Notes: generated from the sequence alone by a model not told the origin. A DNA stretch of 64,000 nt from Trema orientale (GCA_002914845.1 JXTC01000005.1:859904-923903); one strand, 5' to 3'. Positions 51,501 to 63,747 are shown, numbered from the stretch's first letter. Made by a program: numbers and translations.

Positions 51501-52244
51501 GCTAATCATAAGGTATGCATGAACAGATTATGGAGAGATAACACTACTAAATGTCACCTTTGTTGAAAACTAGATTGGAACAGCCAAATTATCTATAGAA
51601 GAGTATTTAAAATGCCTATGTTTGTCAGATTAGCTTTGTTTCACAAACTTTTGGTTTTAAAATGCCTATGGTTTTAATTAATTTTATGGTCTGTTTTGCC
51701 TTTAAAGGGGTATAAGCTGACTAAACAGGGAAAAAGTAGAGCCAGATTGGGATGGAAGCAAATTTCCTGTGGCATACAAAGAGAAAAATTGTTATCGAAA
51801 GTATTCGAAGAAAATCATATACCAATTACTTCTGCAGAACATCTGTTGTTCCAAAGACAAGTGAGTCTTCTTTTTTTTTTTTTTTTTGGTTTTTCCCTCT
51901 CGTTTGAGCATCTTTAGGTAAACTGGAAAACTATTGTTGCATGTAAAAGAGAATTACGTAGTGTTCTAACGACCCTACGAATGCATATCTTTTTCCCCTT
52001 TTGCAGCATTCGAATTATCAATCGAATGAGGATAATGATGATGATACAGATAAGAAGTCTCTGCGAGAAGGCTATGTGGGTTTCTTCTCTTTAGCATTAT
52101 TTTAACAGAGGACTTAGGCTTATGAGACTTGCAATGATAGTTTGGATTTATTTTCAGATTACTGTCACTCCTCTTGGCGCCCTCTCTCGTGCTGATGAAT
52201 ATAGCCATAACTACTTCAAAGATTGGCTGCCAAATTCCAGCTGA
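48509..52244 (+). CDS. SurE-like phosphatase/nucleotidase, gene A, intact
   Basis: Nine exons: 48509-48657, 49364-49455, 49756-49820, 50090-50133, 51170-51247, 51359-51512, 51708-51860, 52007-52075, 52158-52244; 296 residues, all joins in phase. The protein belongs to the SurE family of metal-dependent phosphatases acting on nucleoside monophosphates. Key residues are present: [10 protein letters not shown] (Asp20, Asp21), EMSAVSH (Ser53) and SGINRG (Asn108), matching the metal-binding Asp-Asp-Ser-Asn set. The end is [20 protein letters not shown]. The start MENGSL is chosen by analogy with gene B; an in-frame ATG at 48425 would add 28 residues. Exon 7 is 30 bases longer than in gene B. Intron 1 is about 700 bp and appears to hold inserted DNA. 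No targeting signal is evident, so probably cytosolic. Confidence 0.9.
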
Positions 52245-53330
52245 CAACTTCTCTTCATCAGCCTTCGGATGCCATAACCAAAGGCCGACAAATTTGTTTT
52301 GACTAAACAGTCATATCAGTACCTACTTTGCTGCCATTTAATTCCATGGAAATTTTATGTACCAAGATCAATGTACTTTTTGTCATTTAAGAGAAAACTA
52401 GGGACACCACCGGAGACTTACAATTTTTCTGGTTTGATGCCGAACGCGTCTTTCCTTCATGTCATTTTGAACACCAATTTATAACAACTATAAATAAAGG
52501 ATGTGCACTTCCTGCGAGAACTTGAGAACTAAAAGTAGGGAGAAACAAGGAGTAAAAGAATGGAGATGAAACTGAACAGAGGAAAACAGAGGAGAGAAAA
52601 CAGGGGAAAGCAGAGAAAAGCAGGCAGAAAATGAGGCCGGCAAAATTTGCTTCATCTGATTTCAGGCAAGAGAATAGCCAGCTTCCAAATAGCTGAAACA
52701 GTCAATATCTCCTATGCTTTTCTGATCTAAAACAAAAAAAAAAAAAAAATCATTAATATTTAAGTAATGCTTTTGAAGGACATTCGAGTTTGTGACAAAT
52801 AAATGGAAAATAATACACCTTCTTTCCTCTCAAAAAGCTGAAGAAAGCACCAGAGTAGGTGAAGTGATGAGTGTTTATAAAAAAAGTAGTTACTTTCACG
52901 AATGTGGCTTTGATAACTGTTTTCATTTGATTCTCGGATTCGACTTCGAATTGGTCCAATTATTTAACCAAATTGAGTACATGACCTGCCCATTGTTGGG
53001 GGGAAAAAAAATGAGAAGTCAAAGGAAGACTAGTATTGATAATAAAATTGGCAAACAAATTCGAGGTACCTTCCACGGTCTAAATAATTATGTCAGTTCA
53101 TTAAATTGACAACCAAAAAGATGGAGATTTTTCTTTCAAAGGAAAAAAAAAAAAAAAAGATGGAGATTTTTGTCTCCCAAAATTATTGAAAAAAAAAACA
53201 TATGATATATTAATAGATGATCATTTTCCAATTAAGAATTAGTATTAGTTAGCCTAGTCAACAGTGAGCCACTAAACTGGTCCTCCTACGCTAAGGACTC
53301 TTATTGGTGTCTAAACTATTCCACAAAGCA

Positions 53331-53338
53331 TATAAATA
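53331..53338 (+). promoter_or_regulatory. TATA box of SurE gene B
   Basis: TATAAATA, about 100 bp before the start codon, inside a block (CTAAACTATTCCACAA) shared with the upstream DNA of the fourth copy, which has lost the TATA sequence. Confidence 0.55.
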
Positions 53339-53433
53339 TAATATAGTCCCTCACTGTTTCCGCAGTGGACATAATAATTCAATACAATATTAACTCTCTC
53401 TTTCTTAAGCTCCGTCGATTTACAACGTAAGAT

Positions 53434-55848
53434 ATGGAAACTGATAGTTTGAAATCCAGCGCTAAAGTACCGGCGACGATCCTGGTGACCAACGACGATG
53501 GAATTGATGCGCCAGGTTTACGTGCTTTAGTTCAGGCTCTTATCTCTTCTGGTCACTACGTTGTTCAAGTCTGTGCCCCTGAGACGTATGTTGTTCCCTA
53601 CTCGCGCTACTTTTTGCTAATGACTACTGTTTTTTGCTTCAATTTGTATATAATAGAGTATCTGTTAAGCAAAGCTTTCCTCTTGTTTTTATTTATGAAA
53701 ATGAAAATTTGAAATGATATTTTGGTGTTAAAATTACGTGTAGGGAAATGTCAGCTGTTAGTCATTGGAGCACTTACCGTCATCCTTTGGCTGTCAAGCA
53801 AGTTGAAATTCAAGGAGCATCAGGATTTGCAGTTTCTGGTTTGTCTATACTTATCAAATCTATCATTGAACTTCTTGTAAGTTTTAATTTTTCGGTCCTT
53901 TTCGCTTGGCCATATTTAGTTTTCACTGCATAGTATTGTGGTATCTAGTAGACTGATCAGAATTCTGAAAACCCTTTTGCCATTTAAATTTATTTCATGC
54001 AATTCTTTTGTAACATTTCATGTACCTTAATGAACAGGAACTCCAGCTGATTGTGCTTCTTTGGGAGTCTCCAAAGCACTATTTCCTTCAATTCCTGACC
54101 TGGTAGGTCTCTAGCTTTGGTTTGATATGAAGAGAATCTTCTATAATTTATTTACAAAGAACTTAGTTTTTTTTTTTTTTCTCTTCATGAAAGCATGAAT
54201 ATTACATAGCAAAAGTTTGATTTTTTAAGTTTCTGTTTAGATAAAAGTGGCCTCTTTGTCTATAAGTTAAAAGTGAAACAAAGTCTTATGTTTTGCTAGT
54301 TGCTGATGTTCTATCTATGTTTGCTTACACAGGTAATCAGTGGCATAAACAAGGGTAGCAACTGTGGATATAACATGTTCGTAATGTCTTATATTCGTAT
54401 TAAAATTTAGTACTCCTTAATGAACCCCATTTGGTTTCTTATAAAGCTCACTTTTTTTTCCTGGTAGCCCAATTCTGTTCCACATGTGCTTTTAAAGATA
54501 CTGTCAAACACCAACCAGATTGTATGTACAAACTATGGAGAAGATCGGTGTAATCAATATTTTCATGAGATGTCAAAAACATGTACTATAAGTAAATTTT
54601 GCAATGTCAGAAATCACAGGTCACATTAGGCCTAAAAATTATTGACTAGCTCCTTTTCTGTAGTGTATATTCTGGGACTGTAGCCGCTGCTCGGGAGGCT
54701 TTTCTTGATGGTGTACCATCTATTTCTGTATCTTATGATTGGTAAGTGTAGACATTTGAGGCTTGCATTTTGCTGATCCCTAAAAGAAAAGATTCCATTC
54801 TGAAACTGCTCTTTTTTCTCATCTCCTCTTAGACTAAACAAAAGGAAGACAAATATATATTAATCCAGATCAAATTCTCAGTCAGTCTCTCTATGATGCG
54901 TACTTGGAATTGCAGGGTTCAGGGTAAGAGCCAGGTCAATGACTTTATACTCTGTGCTGAGGCTTGTTTACCAATCATTCACAAAATAATGGAGGAGATT
55001 AAGAACCAAACATATCCCCATGCGTGTTTTTTGAACATAGATTTTCCAACTGATGTTACTAAGCACAAGGTATTTGTATCATAAAAAGGATTATGACATG
55101 TTATCTTCCTTAAAAACTTGAATATTGGAACTTGTTGATTCTTGGGAAGTGCTCATAGTGTTAATATCTGTGGTATTGTTTTTGTCTTTAAAGGGTTACA
55201 AGCTGACCAAGCAGGGCAAAAGTATGTACAAGTTGGGATGGAGGCAAGTCAAAGCATCTAAAGAAAATGTTACACCTACAGCTATTTCAGCAGAACATCT
55301 ATTGTTCCAAAGAGAAGTGGGTCTACTTTTCTTCATTTGATGTATCAGTAACCACTTGAACCTAACATCAAATTCTTCCATACGAAAAATGGTCATGACC
55401 TTTTTCTTCTAATGTCATTTACTCTTAGTATGTTTAGTCCACTATGATTCAGTTCATGTGAAAGTTGTAAGGAAATGCTTAGTTAGTTTTAATTAACAAT
55501 GAAACTAAGTGGATCTGGAGAATCTTCAACTTTTCTTTTGTTTTCAGTTTTCACAATATATTTTTTTTTTCCAATGTTTTGATTTATGTAGCTTAGGGGT
55601 GCTAAAGCGGATGATGATGACGAAACTGACCAGAAGTCTGTAAAAGAAGGCTATGTGAGTATCTTTTCTTTACATTAACTTAATAAGAGGAGCTAGCCCT
55701 ATGAATATGATTAACGTGATTTTGTAAATTAATTAATTTTTTTTCTTTTCTTCTTTCTCAGATTACAGTCACTCCTCTTGGTGCCCTCTCTCGTGCTGAC
55801 GCAGAGTTCCACTCCTACTTCAAAGATTGGCTCCTAAACTGCATCTGA
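53434..55848 (+). CDS. SurE-like phosphatase/nucleotidase, gene B, intact
   Basis: Nine exons: 53434-53585, 53744-53838, 54038-54102, 54333-54376, 54664-54741, 54916-55069, 55194-55316, 55592-55654, 55762-55848; 286 residues, all joins in phase. Metal-site motifs are intact: [10 protein letters not shown] (Asp21, Asp22), [14 protein letters not shown] and SGINKGSN. Later motifs are [43 protein letters not shown] and [15 protein letters not shown]. The exon layout equals gene A, in the same orientation about 1.2 kb downstream, so the two are a tandem pair. Introns are short (about 90-290 bp). Expected reaction: removal of phosphate from nucleoside monophosphates or similar substrates. Substrate preference cannot be read from sequence. 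Confidence 0.92.
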
Positions 55849-56879
55849 GAGCTTCTCTTCATCAGCCTCCACAATTCCATAACCAGAAACCAAGCATAAT
55901 TTTTGACCAGATCTTTATATCACCATGTTCTACTTCTGTTAATTCAAACTTCATAATAATTTCAGTCTTGGTTTCATTTTACTCCGATGAAACTTTCCAT
56001 TATGTTCACTATTATTTATGTAATTTGGTGAAAATAAAATGTGCTCTTGGTCATGACATAGCAAAAATTATACATAGTTTTATATTATTGTCCTATGTAG
56101 CATACGTTAAAGTCAATTTCAGCATGATATATCAGATTCCTTATTGAGCTTTTCAGTGGTTTTAAGAGGGTGAAGCCATTATCTGTGCATATAGAATAGC
56201 CTGATTAGGAGTTTGAACTTCGAAATCGAAACAGAATGCAGTGGAGTTAAGTCCCTCGCCCATAGGAAAGAAAAAAAATTACAAGCAATTTTATTTTCTT
56301 TTTTTTTGGATTCAAATAAAAAATAATATAATTTTTTTAAAAAAACAAAAAATTGAATTGATGTTATTTTTTTAATATATGAAATTTGGACAAATTAATT
56401 AATAAAGCCAAAAATTTCAAAATAAAATTTTATAAAAGTGTAAGGAAAAACAATTTTCCTGTCTAGTTTTCCTTGATTTTTTTTTCACCATTTTTTTCCC
56501 TCCAAAATTTAAGTTCCAAACAAAGCCTTATGTTTCAGAGTGTTTTTTCTTGGGTTAATAGGCACGTAATAGGATTGCCTTACTTTAAATTTTGCTAATT
56601 TTCTATAATTGATTGTCTTTTTTTTTTTTTTTTCCTTTTAATAGTATTCCCATTGTGGTGTGATAACACGTTGCAATTGTATCCCTTCAAAAGTTAAAAA
56701 AAAATACAAATTGTCTTCGTCCATCACTGTATTCAGCATTTTTTATTCGTACTGTATAATTTTGTTTCCAAAATTATTTAAATCATTAATAGATAACTAG
56801 TGATTCTTTTTATAAAAAAAAAAAAAAGGATAACTAGTGGTTCTGAAAGACATTGAGATGGTGACAAATAAATGAAAAA
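55849..56879. other. 3' flank of gene B and AT-rich DNA
   Basis: 55849-56200 matches the 3' flank of the third copy (60272-60640), including ATAACCGGAAGCC/ATAACCAGAAACC and GTGCATATAGAATAGC. The remainder is A/T-rich. No other gene. Confidence 0.5.
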
Positions 56880-57265
56880 AATAATCACCTCGAAGAATGC
56901 AATTTTGTCCGTTTTTCTAATCAATTGGAGTAGATAGAGAAATGACAAGTAGGACTAAATAAAATTGAATAATTGACTCTAAAAATTAACACACAAGTTC
57001 GATGCACCTTCGTAAATTTATCATTGAAACAAATTGATAACAAAAATAAAGACTTTTTTCTGCCCAAAAATCATAAAGAAAGACCATAAATTAAACAAAG
57101 TAGGTTCCATACCTTACGCTAAGGACTGTATTTTGGTGTCTAAACTAAATTTATTTTAATTTAAAGTATTCATTTGCAACATGTATTAAAATTTTAGTAA
57201 ATTTGTTGGATGCCTAAGATTATCTTCCCACCAGATATATTAACACAGTGCCCTGCATTAAGATA
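56880..57265 (+). promoter_or_regulatory. Orphaned promoter of the third SurE copy
   Basis: Aligns with the DNA upstream of the fourth copy (about 61010-61400): ATCATTGAAACAAATTGATAA, TAGGTTCCATAC, CCTGCATTAAGATAG. The alignment stops at GCATTAAGATAG (about 57265), and the expected start codon region is instead inverted and found at 58529 on minus. Confidence 0.6.
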
Positions 57266-57590
57266 GAGACGTAAGTTTTTCTTAATTTTGTAAAACTCTA
57301 ACATACATATAATCAATAATCTTAAATAATCTTAGAACTCATAATTTTCATAATTAGAATATAAGTAATAAACATATTTGGATCCATTGCAATTGAACTT
57401 TAAACTGCCAACTAATTTTGATACACAATTCTAAAACATAGCATCTGGTTGGTGTTTCACAGTATTTTCGAAAGAACACGTGGAGAATTGGACGACCAGA
57501 ACATAAAAGTGAGCTTTTCAAGAAGACAAATGGAGTTCATTAAGGAGTACTAAATGTTCATAAGAAGATAAGATATGAACATGTTACACC

Positions 57591-58529
57591 CGCAGTTGCT
57601 ACCCTTGTTAATGCCACTGATTTCCTGTGTAAGTAAACATATGTAGAACATCAGCAACTAGCAAAAGCAAAAAAAATTGTTGCACTTTTAATTTGTAGAT
57701 AAAGAGACCATTTTTGTCTAAAAAGAAACATTAAAAAATCAAACTTTTGCTTTGTAGTATTCACGCTTCCATGAAGAGGGAAGAAAAATTAACTTCTTTG
57801 TAAGTAAATTATGGAAGATTCTCTCAATATCAAACCAAAAACAGAGAGCAACCAGGTCAGGAACTGAAGGACATAGTGCTTTGGAGACTCCCAAAGAAGC
57901 ACAATCAGCTGGAGTTCCTGTTCATTAAGGTACGTGAAATGTTACAAAAGAATTGCATGAAAAAAATTTATATGGCAAAAGGGTTTTCAGAATTCTGATC
58001 AGTCTACTAGATATCATAATACTATGCAGTGAAAATAAATTATGGCCAAGCGAAGAGGACCGAAAAATTAAAATTTGAAGAAGATCAATGATAGATTTGA
58101 TAGATATAAACAAACCAGAAACTGCAAATCCTGTGGCTCCTTGAATTTCAACTTCCCTGACAGCCACAGGATGACGGTAAGTGCTCCAATGACTAACAGC
58201 TGACATTTCCCTACATGTAATTTCACATCAAAATTGTCATTTAAAATTTACTTTTTCATAAACAAAAAACAAGAGGAAAGCTTTGCTTATAACAGATTAT
58301 GCAGATAGCAGGTGCTAAAATACTAAATTGAAGTACTCTATTATATACAAATTTGAAGCAAAAAACTATAGTCATTAGCAAAAAGTAATGTGAGTATGAT
58401 GATCTGTGACAACATACGTCTCAGGGGCAGACTTGAACAACATAGTGACTAGAGTTGACAAGGGCCTGAACTAGAGCTCGTAAACCTGGTGACCAGGATC
58501 GTAGCCAGGCTAACACTTCCACTTCCCAT
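57591..58529 (-). pseudogene. SurE copy C, 5' half (exons 1-4), inverted
   Basis: On minus: exon 1 from 58529 (MGSGSVSLATILVT), exon 2 at about 58112-58206 (open, [20 protein letters not shown]), exon 3 at about 57856-57920 and exon 4 at 57591-57634 ([10 protein letters not shown]). Exon 1 lacks 23 bases covering the NDDGIDAP motif, which shifts the frame, and a further 2-base deletion lies near its end. The exon 3 donor has changed from GTAGGT to GTTGCT. Intron 4 continues to about 57440 and breaks off where 58938 on plus resumes the same intron. Exons 5-9 are at 59082-60271 on the opposite strand. Confidence 0.85.
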
Positions 58530-58606
58530 TTTCTCGACGTCGAAAATCGATCAATCTGATGAAAGTGAGAGATAGTAATATTGTTCTGAGAGAGTGTCTC
58601 TTGTTA

Positions 58607-58937
58607 GATTTATTTATATGAATTATGTGATTTTAATAAATTAATATTGTATTTATTAATATTAATTAAATAATTTTATAATATTAAGTGTATTTAAATT
58701 TTTATTGGTCAATAAAAAATTGTAACTTTTCTAAACAATGCAACACACATATTTAATAGAAAATATGTCCTAAAGTATTCAAATGAATCTGGTCTACTCT
58801 ATATTTCCTTATCAGAAATATACATATTCTATTATTAAACGTATTATTATTAAGTACAGAAAATGGTGGGAAATATAAACTGATCTATTATAATAAGATT
58901 TCCAACTAATCACGCAAACCTAATGAATCGCTGTTTT
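58607..58937. other. AT-rich filler at the right junction of the inversion
   Basis: About 330 bp with no counterpart in the other SurE copies, between the inverted leader of copy C and the resumption of intron 4. The left junction (about 57266-57440) also holds unmatched DNA. I saw no TIR or target duplication. Confidence 0.45.
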
Positions 58938-59081
58938 TTCAAACAATGGAGAAGATGGCGTAATTTTTAATATTGTCATGAGATGTCAAAAACATGCATA
59001 ATAAGTTAATTTTGCAATCTCAGAAATCACAAGTCTTAAGGCCTAAAAATTATTGACTAGCTCCCTTTTACTGGACTGTAG

Positions 59082-60271
59082 TGTATATTCTGGGACTGTG
59101 GCCGCTGCTCCGGAGGCTTTTCTTAATGGTGTACCTTCTATTTCTGTATCTTATGATTGGTAAGTGTAGATATTTGAGGCTTGCATTTTGCTGACTCCTG
59201 AAAAATAAGGTTCCATTCTCAAACTGCTCTTTTTCCTCCTATCATTTTAGACTGACCAAAAAGAAAAAAAAAATATATACATATATATATATATTGAATA
59301 ATGTCATATTCTCAGTCAGTCTCTCTATGATTGTTACTTGGAATTGCAGGGACGTTCAAGGTAAGAGCCATGTCAATGACTTTTACACTCTCTGCTGAGG
59401 CTTGCTTACCAATCATTCACGCGGTAGTGAAGAAGATCAAGAACCAAACATATCCCCATGCATGTTTTTTGAATATTAGATTTGCCAACAGATGTTACTA
59501 ACCACAAGGTATTGTATATATAAAAAGGATTATGAAATGTTAATCTCCATTAAACACTTGAATATTGGAATTTGTTGATTCTTGGGAAGTGCTCATAGTG
59601 TTAATATTTGTGGTATTTTTCTTCTTAAAAAGGGTTACAAGCTGACCAAGCAGGGCAAAAGTATATCCAAGTTGGGATGGAGGCAAGCCAAAGCATCTAA
59701 AGAAAATGTTACACCTACAGCTATTTCAGCAGAACATATGTTGTTCCAAAAAGAAGTGGGTCTACTTTTCTTCGTTTGGTCTGTCAGTAACTATTTGAAC
59801 ATAACATCAAATTCTTCCATACGAAAAGGGGTCATGACCTTTTTTTTCTAGTGTCATTTACTGGCTTAGAATGTTTAGTCCACTATGATTCAGTTCATGT
59901 GAAAACTGTATGGAAATGCGTAGTTAATTTTAATTAACAATGAAACTAACTGGAATATAATTCAACTTCTTTTTTCTTTTCGCAATGAATATAATTTTTT
60001 ATTATGTCTTCTCTTACGTAGCTTAGGGGTGCTAAAGTGGATGATGACGATGAGACTGAAGAAAAGTCTCTAAAAGAAGGCTATGTACTCATCTTTTCTT
60101 TAGATTAACTTAACAAGAGGAGCTAGCCCTATGATTAACGTGATTTTATTAACTACATTAACTTCTTTTTTTTTCCACCCTCAGATTACAGTCACTCCTC
60201 TTGGGGCCATCTCTCGTGCTGATGCAGTGTGCCACTCCTCCTTCAAAGATTGCCTACCAAATTGCAGCTGA
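59082..60271 (+). pseudogene. SurE copy C, 3' half (exons 5-9), in original orientation
   Basis: Exon 5 at 59082-59159 ([15 protein letters not shown], Arg to Pro compared with gene B). Exon 6 begins at about 59351 but is frameshifted (GACTTTTACACTC against GACTTTATACTC), stopping at TGC TGA. Exon 7 at about 59634-59756 and exon 8 (from 60022) are open. Exon 9 (60184-60271) is open to a TGA. Upstream, 58938-59081 is intron 4, starting at CAAACAATGGAGAAGATG. It is cut off from exons 1-4 by the inversion, so no full product is possible. Confidence 0.85.
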
Positions 60272-61463
60272 GAGCTTCTCTTCATCAGCCTCCGCAATGC
60301 CATAACCGGAAGCCTAGCATGTTATTTGACCAGACCTTTATATCACCATGTCCTATTTCTGTTAATTCAAACTTCATAACACTTTCAGTCTTAATTTCAT
60401 TTTACTATGGTAAAACTTCATTCCATTATGTTCACTATTGTTATTTATGTCATTTTGGTGAAAATAAAATATGCTTTTGGTCATGGCATAGCACAAATTA
60501 TACGTAGTTTAATTTATATTATTGTCCTATGTAGCATACATTGATGTCAGTTTTAAGCATGGTATATCCGATTCCCATATTGAGGTTTTCAGTGGTATTA
60601 AGATGATGAAGCCATTACCTGTGCATATAGAATAGCTTCATGAGGAGTTCGAAATCGAAAAAGGATGTGATGGAGTTAAGTCCCTCACCCTTTTACTGTC
60701 TTGTAGCGTTTTTTCATGGGTTAATAAGGACATTATAGGATTACTATAGGTTTTGCTAATTTTCTATAATTGATTGCCTTTCTTTTCTTTTAATAATATT
60801 CCCAATGTGGAGTGATAATACGTTTTAATTGTATCCCTTCAGAAAAAAATATTACAAATTGTCTTCGTCCATCACTTTCTTCAGCATTTTTTATTTGTAT
60901 TGTATAATTTAGTTTCTAAAATTATTTAAATCATTAATAGTAAGTAGCGCTTCTGAAAGACATTTGAAATTTTGACAAATAAAAGAAAAAAAATAGTCAG
61001 AATGTAATTTTGTCAAATTATCTAAACAAATGGAGTAGATAGAAGACTCCATATAAACAATTAACAAATAGGACTAACATTGACTCTTCAGAGCAAAAAT
61101 CAAACATGGACTCACCCAGCAAAAAAAAAAAAAAACATTGACTCATTGACTATAAAAGTACACAAGTTCAAGGTACCTTCCTAATTTTATCATTGAAACA
61201 AATTGATAATAAACATGAGGAATTTTTTCTGCCAAAAAATCGTAAAGAAAAGACCATATATATTAAACAGTGTAGGTTCCATACATACTAAATCTTGGTC
61301 AGCTTCGTCCAAAACTTGGTCCTCACGCTAAGCACTCTAATTTGGTGCCTAAACTATTCCACAAGATAGATTTAGCATAGTGTTCTGCATTAAGATAGTA
61401 TCTCAAAACGATATTACTATCTCTCACTTTCTTTCAGATTGACCGATTTTTGACGTCAAGAAA

Positions 61464-61907
61464 ATGGAAAAGTGGTAGTTTTAGCCTGGCTACGATCCTG
61501 GTGACCAATGACGATGGAATTGACGCGCCAGGTTTACGAGCTCTAGTTCAGGCCCTTGTCTCCTCTAGCCACTATGTTGTTCAAGTCAGTGCCCCTGATA
61601 TGTACGTGGTTCCCGCGTAGATCATTGTATTAACACTATTTTTAGCTGATGAATTTGGTTTTTTGCTACTATTTGTGTGTTAATGAGTACTCATTGGTCT
61701 CATTTTAGAGATTGAGAATCTGATATCCGCATAATAAGTGGAGCAAAAACTGTCCTTTCCTTTTTGTTAATTCAAAACTAAATTTAAGTGATAATTTTGG
61801 TGTTGAATAACATAAAAAGGAAATGTCAGCTGTTAGTCATTGCATCACCTACCGCCGTCCGTTGGCCGCCGATCAAGTTGAAATTGAAGGAGCAACAACA
61901 TTTGCAG
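61464..61907 (+). pseudogene. SurE copy D, truncated after exon 2
   Basis: The leader and exon 1 align with gene B and copy C, but the first codons are frameshifted (ATG GAA AAG TGG TAG). [10 protein letters not shown] is still encoded in the proper frame further on. The exon 1 donor has changed (GATATGTACG against GAGACGTATG). Exon 2 is recognisable from 61819 (EMSAVSH) to TTTGCAGG at 61907, where homology ends abruptly in satellite-like DNA. No later exons follow in the window. Confidence 0.82.
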
Positions 61908-61972
61908 GTTACGGGTATATATGGTTCAGTCCTAGTTCACGCCGAGCAAGTTCACATGAGTTTCACAGTATA

Positions 61973-62537
61973 TAGGGATGGCAATATAACCCACAGTTAT
62001 GGGTATCTATTGTTCTGCAATCTAAACAGGGAGAATAAAAACTGCTCAAGCGGGGAAAATGATTGGCGGCAGAGAATAACTGCACCATTAATATGAGAGT
62101 ATAATACGGGGACGGTATTAGTATAATTCGTACTATACCCGCTCCGATATATATTTACATAGAAATATTATTATACATATAGATATCTATTTAATTTTAC
62201 ACTATCTATATTCTTATATCTTTAGTAAAATAATGAATTTAAAGGGTTATGTGTACTCATATATTTAAATTCTAGAGTTTGAAAATTATTATTATATTGT
62301 TGTAGTTAATGTTTTGTTGATTATGAAAAAGATTTAGTATTTTCATCTTAATTTTTTTAATATTTTATTATGGGTAATGGGTAACCACAGTTTTCTTCGT
62401 TATCTGTTGATTAATACTCGCACTGTCCTCACATCCAAAAGAATGGTTAATGGAGTAGGTATGGTATTGTGATTGACTTTTGGGGATGAGGATGGTAATC
62501 GAAAAACCATCCCCAATCTGTCCCATTGCCATTCCTA
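61973..62537. mobile_element. Non-autonomous hAT element with 8-bp target duplication
   Basis: Ends TAGGGATGGCAAT and (minus) TAGGAATGGCAAT. The flanking ACAGTATA is repeated at 61965-61972 and 62538-62545. 565 bp, no transposase. It is inserted in DNA that resembles the 59-bp satellite at 62607-62783. Confidence 0.88.
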
Positions 62538-62606
62538 ACAGTATATCAATTTGTAGAATTTCAGATACAAGACTCAAATTTACATAAGTTTCATAGTACC
62601 CCAATT

Positions 62607-62783
62607 AATTTCAGAAGCTTCACATGCCAGACTCGCACTATTACAAGCTTCACAACGTAAGCTTCAATTTCAAAAGCTTCACATGTCAGACTCACACCAT
62701 CATGAGTTTCATAACACATGCTTCAATTTCAAAAGCTTCACATATCATGCTCACACCATCATGAGTTTCACAATATAGGCTTC
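62607..62783. repeat. 59-bp minisatellite, three units
   Basis: Units start AATTTCAGAAGCTTCACATG (62607), AATTTCAAAAGCTTCACATG (62666) and AATTTCAAAAGCTTCACATA (62725), each running to CTTC. Degenerate relatives (TTCACATGAGTTTCAC at about 61951) lie on the far side of the hAT element. Confidence 0.85.
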
Positions 62784-63247
62784 AATTTGATTCAATATCA
62801 CAAAAAATCATCTACAGTGATTGTCAATACTGAGACACTTGTGTCTTTTCCATCTTATATCTTTACTTCAAAGACTGCAGCAACAATAATCTTTTTGTTT
62901 AATTTATATATATATATATCTTTCCTTCTATTTTTTTTATAAATATATATTTTTTATTTTATATATATAGAGAGAGATTTATACTAGAAAAACAAAGACT
63001 AATAAAAGAAAAGTAAAAGGACCTCGGTCGGTGGCTGAGCATGAATGCCATTTTTTTTAATGTTTTTTTTTATTTTTTATTTTTTATTTTGTTTTTTCAG
63101 TGTATATATATATATATATAAACTATAAACTATATATAAAGCTTACGATTTTCTTTTTTGTTTTCAGTACAAGTCCAACAACAAGGACTTCAACTTGAGG
63201 CCCACGAAATAGATTTGGTTAGGTGTAATTTGGGTCCAAGTTTTTTG
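62784..63247. other. AT-rich DNA
   Basis: TA microsatellites at about 62905-62920 and 63100-63120; nothing else recognised. Confidence 0.4.
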
Positions 63248-63660
63248 TGAAAATTACACCTAATACCCGTTTTTTAAAACTTCTTTCAAACATACCCGTT
63301 TTTAAAACTTCTTCCAAAAATACCCGTTTTTACGGTCCACATTTCATATGAAAAATATGAGTGGTCCACATTTACAATGTAAATTTTATCCATGAGGTAC
63401 ACATTTCATGTGTAAAATATGAACGGTACACATTTCAAAATGTGTGCCAATTTTGAGTGTAAGTTTTATTCACGAAATGTGGACCGCGGTATACATTTAA
63501 TATATGAAATATAGACCGTGGTCTACATTTCATGTGTAAAACAATGGTGGTCTACATTTCTCCAAAAAGGGTATAAAAACGGGTATTTATGAAATAAAGA
63601 TAAAAAATGGGTATTTATGAAAATATGGTCTTAAAAACGGGTATTTATGAACTTTTCCCA
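63248..63660. repeat. Inverted-repeat element with ATACCCGTTTTT arms
   Basis: The left arm carries three ATACCCGTTTTT motifs; the right arm carries matching AAAACGGGTAT motifs. The core holds repeats of GGTCCACATTT / AAATGTGGACC and CATTTCATATG-type units. The whole block can fold back. The ends (GAAAATTACACC; on minus GGGAAAAGTTCA) are weak and no target duplication was found. Confidence 0.6.
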
Positions 63661-63747
63661 AATTTTTTTCCTTTTTGTTTTCGGTCCAAGTCCAACAACT
63701 AGGAACTTTGAGGCTCAATTTTTTCTTCTGATGTTTGATACGTAGAA

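Noticed and set aside
52792..53109. 105-codon frame upstream of SurE gene B
   Set aside because: The same DNA forms the upstream flank of copies C and D, where the frame is not kept, so it is promoter-side flank rather than a gene.
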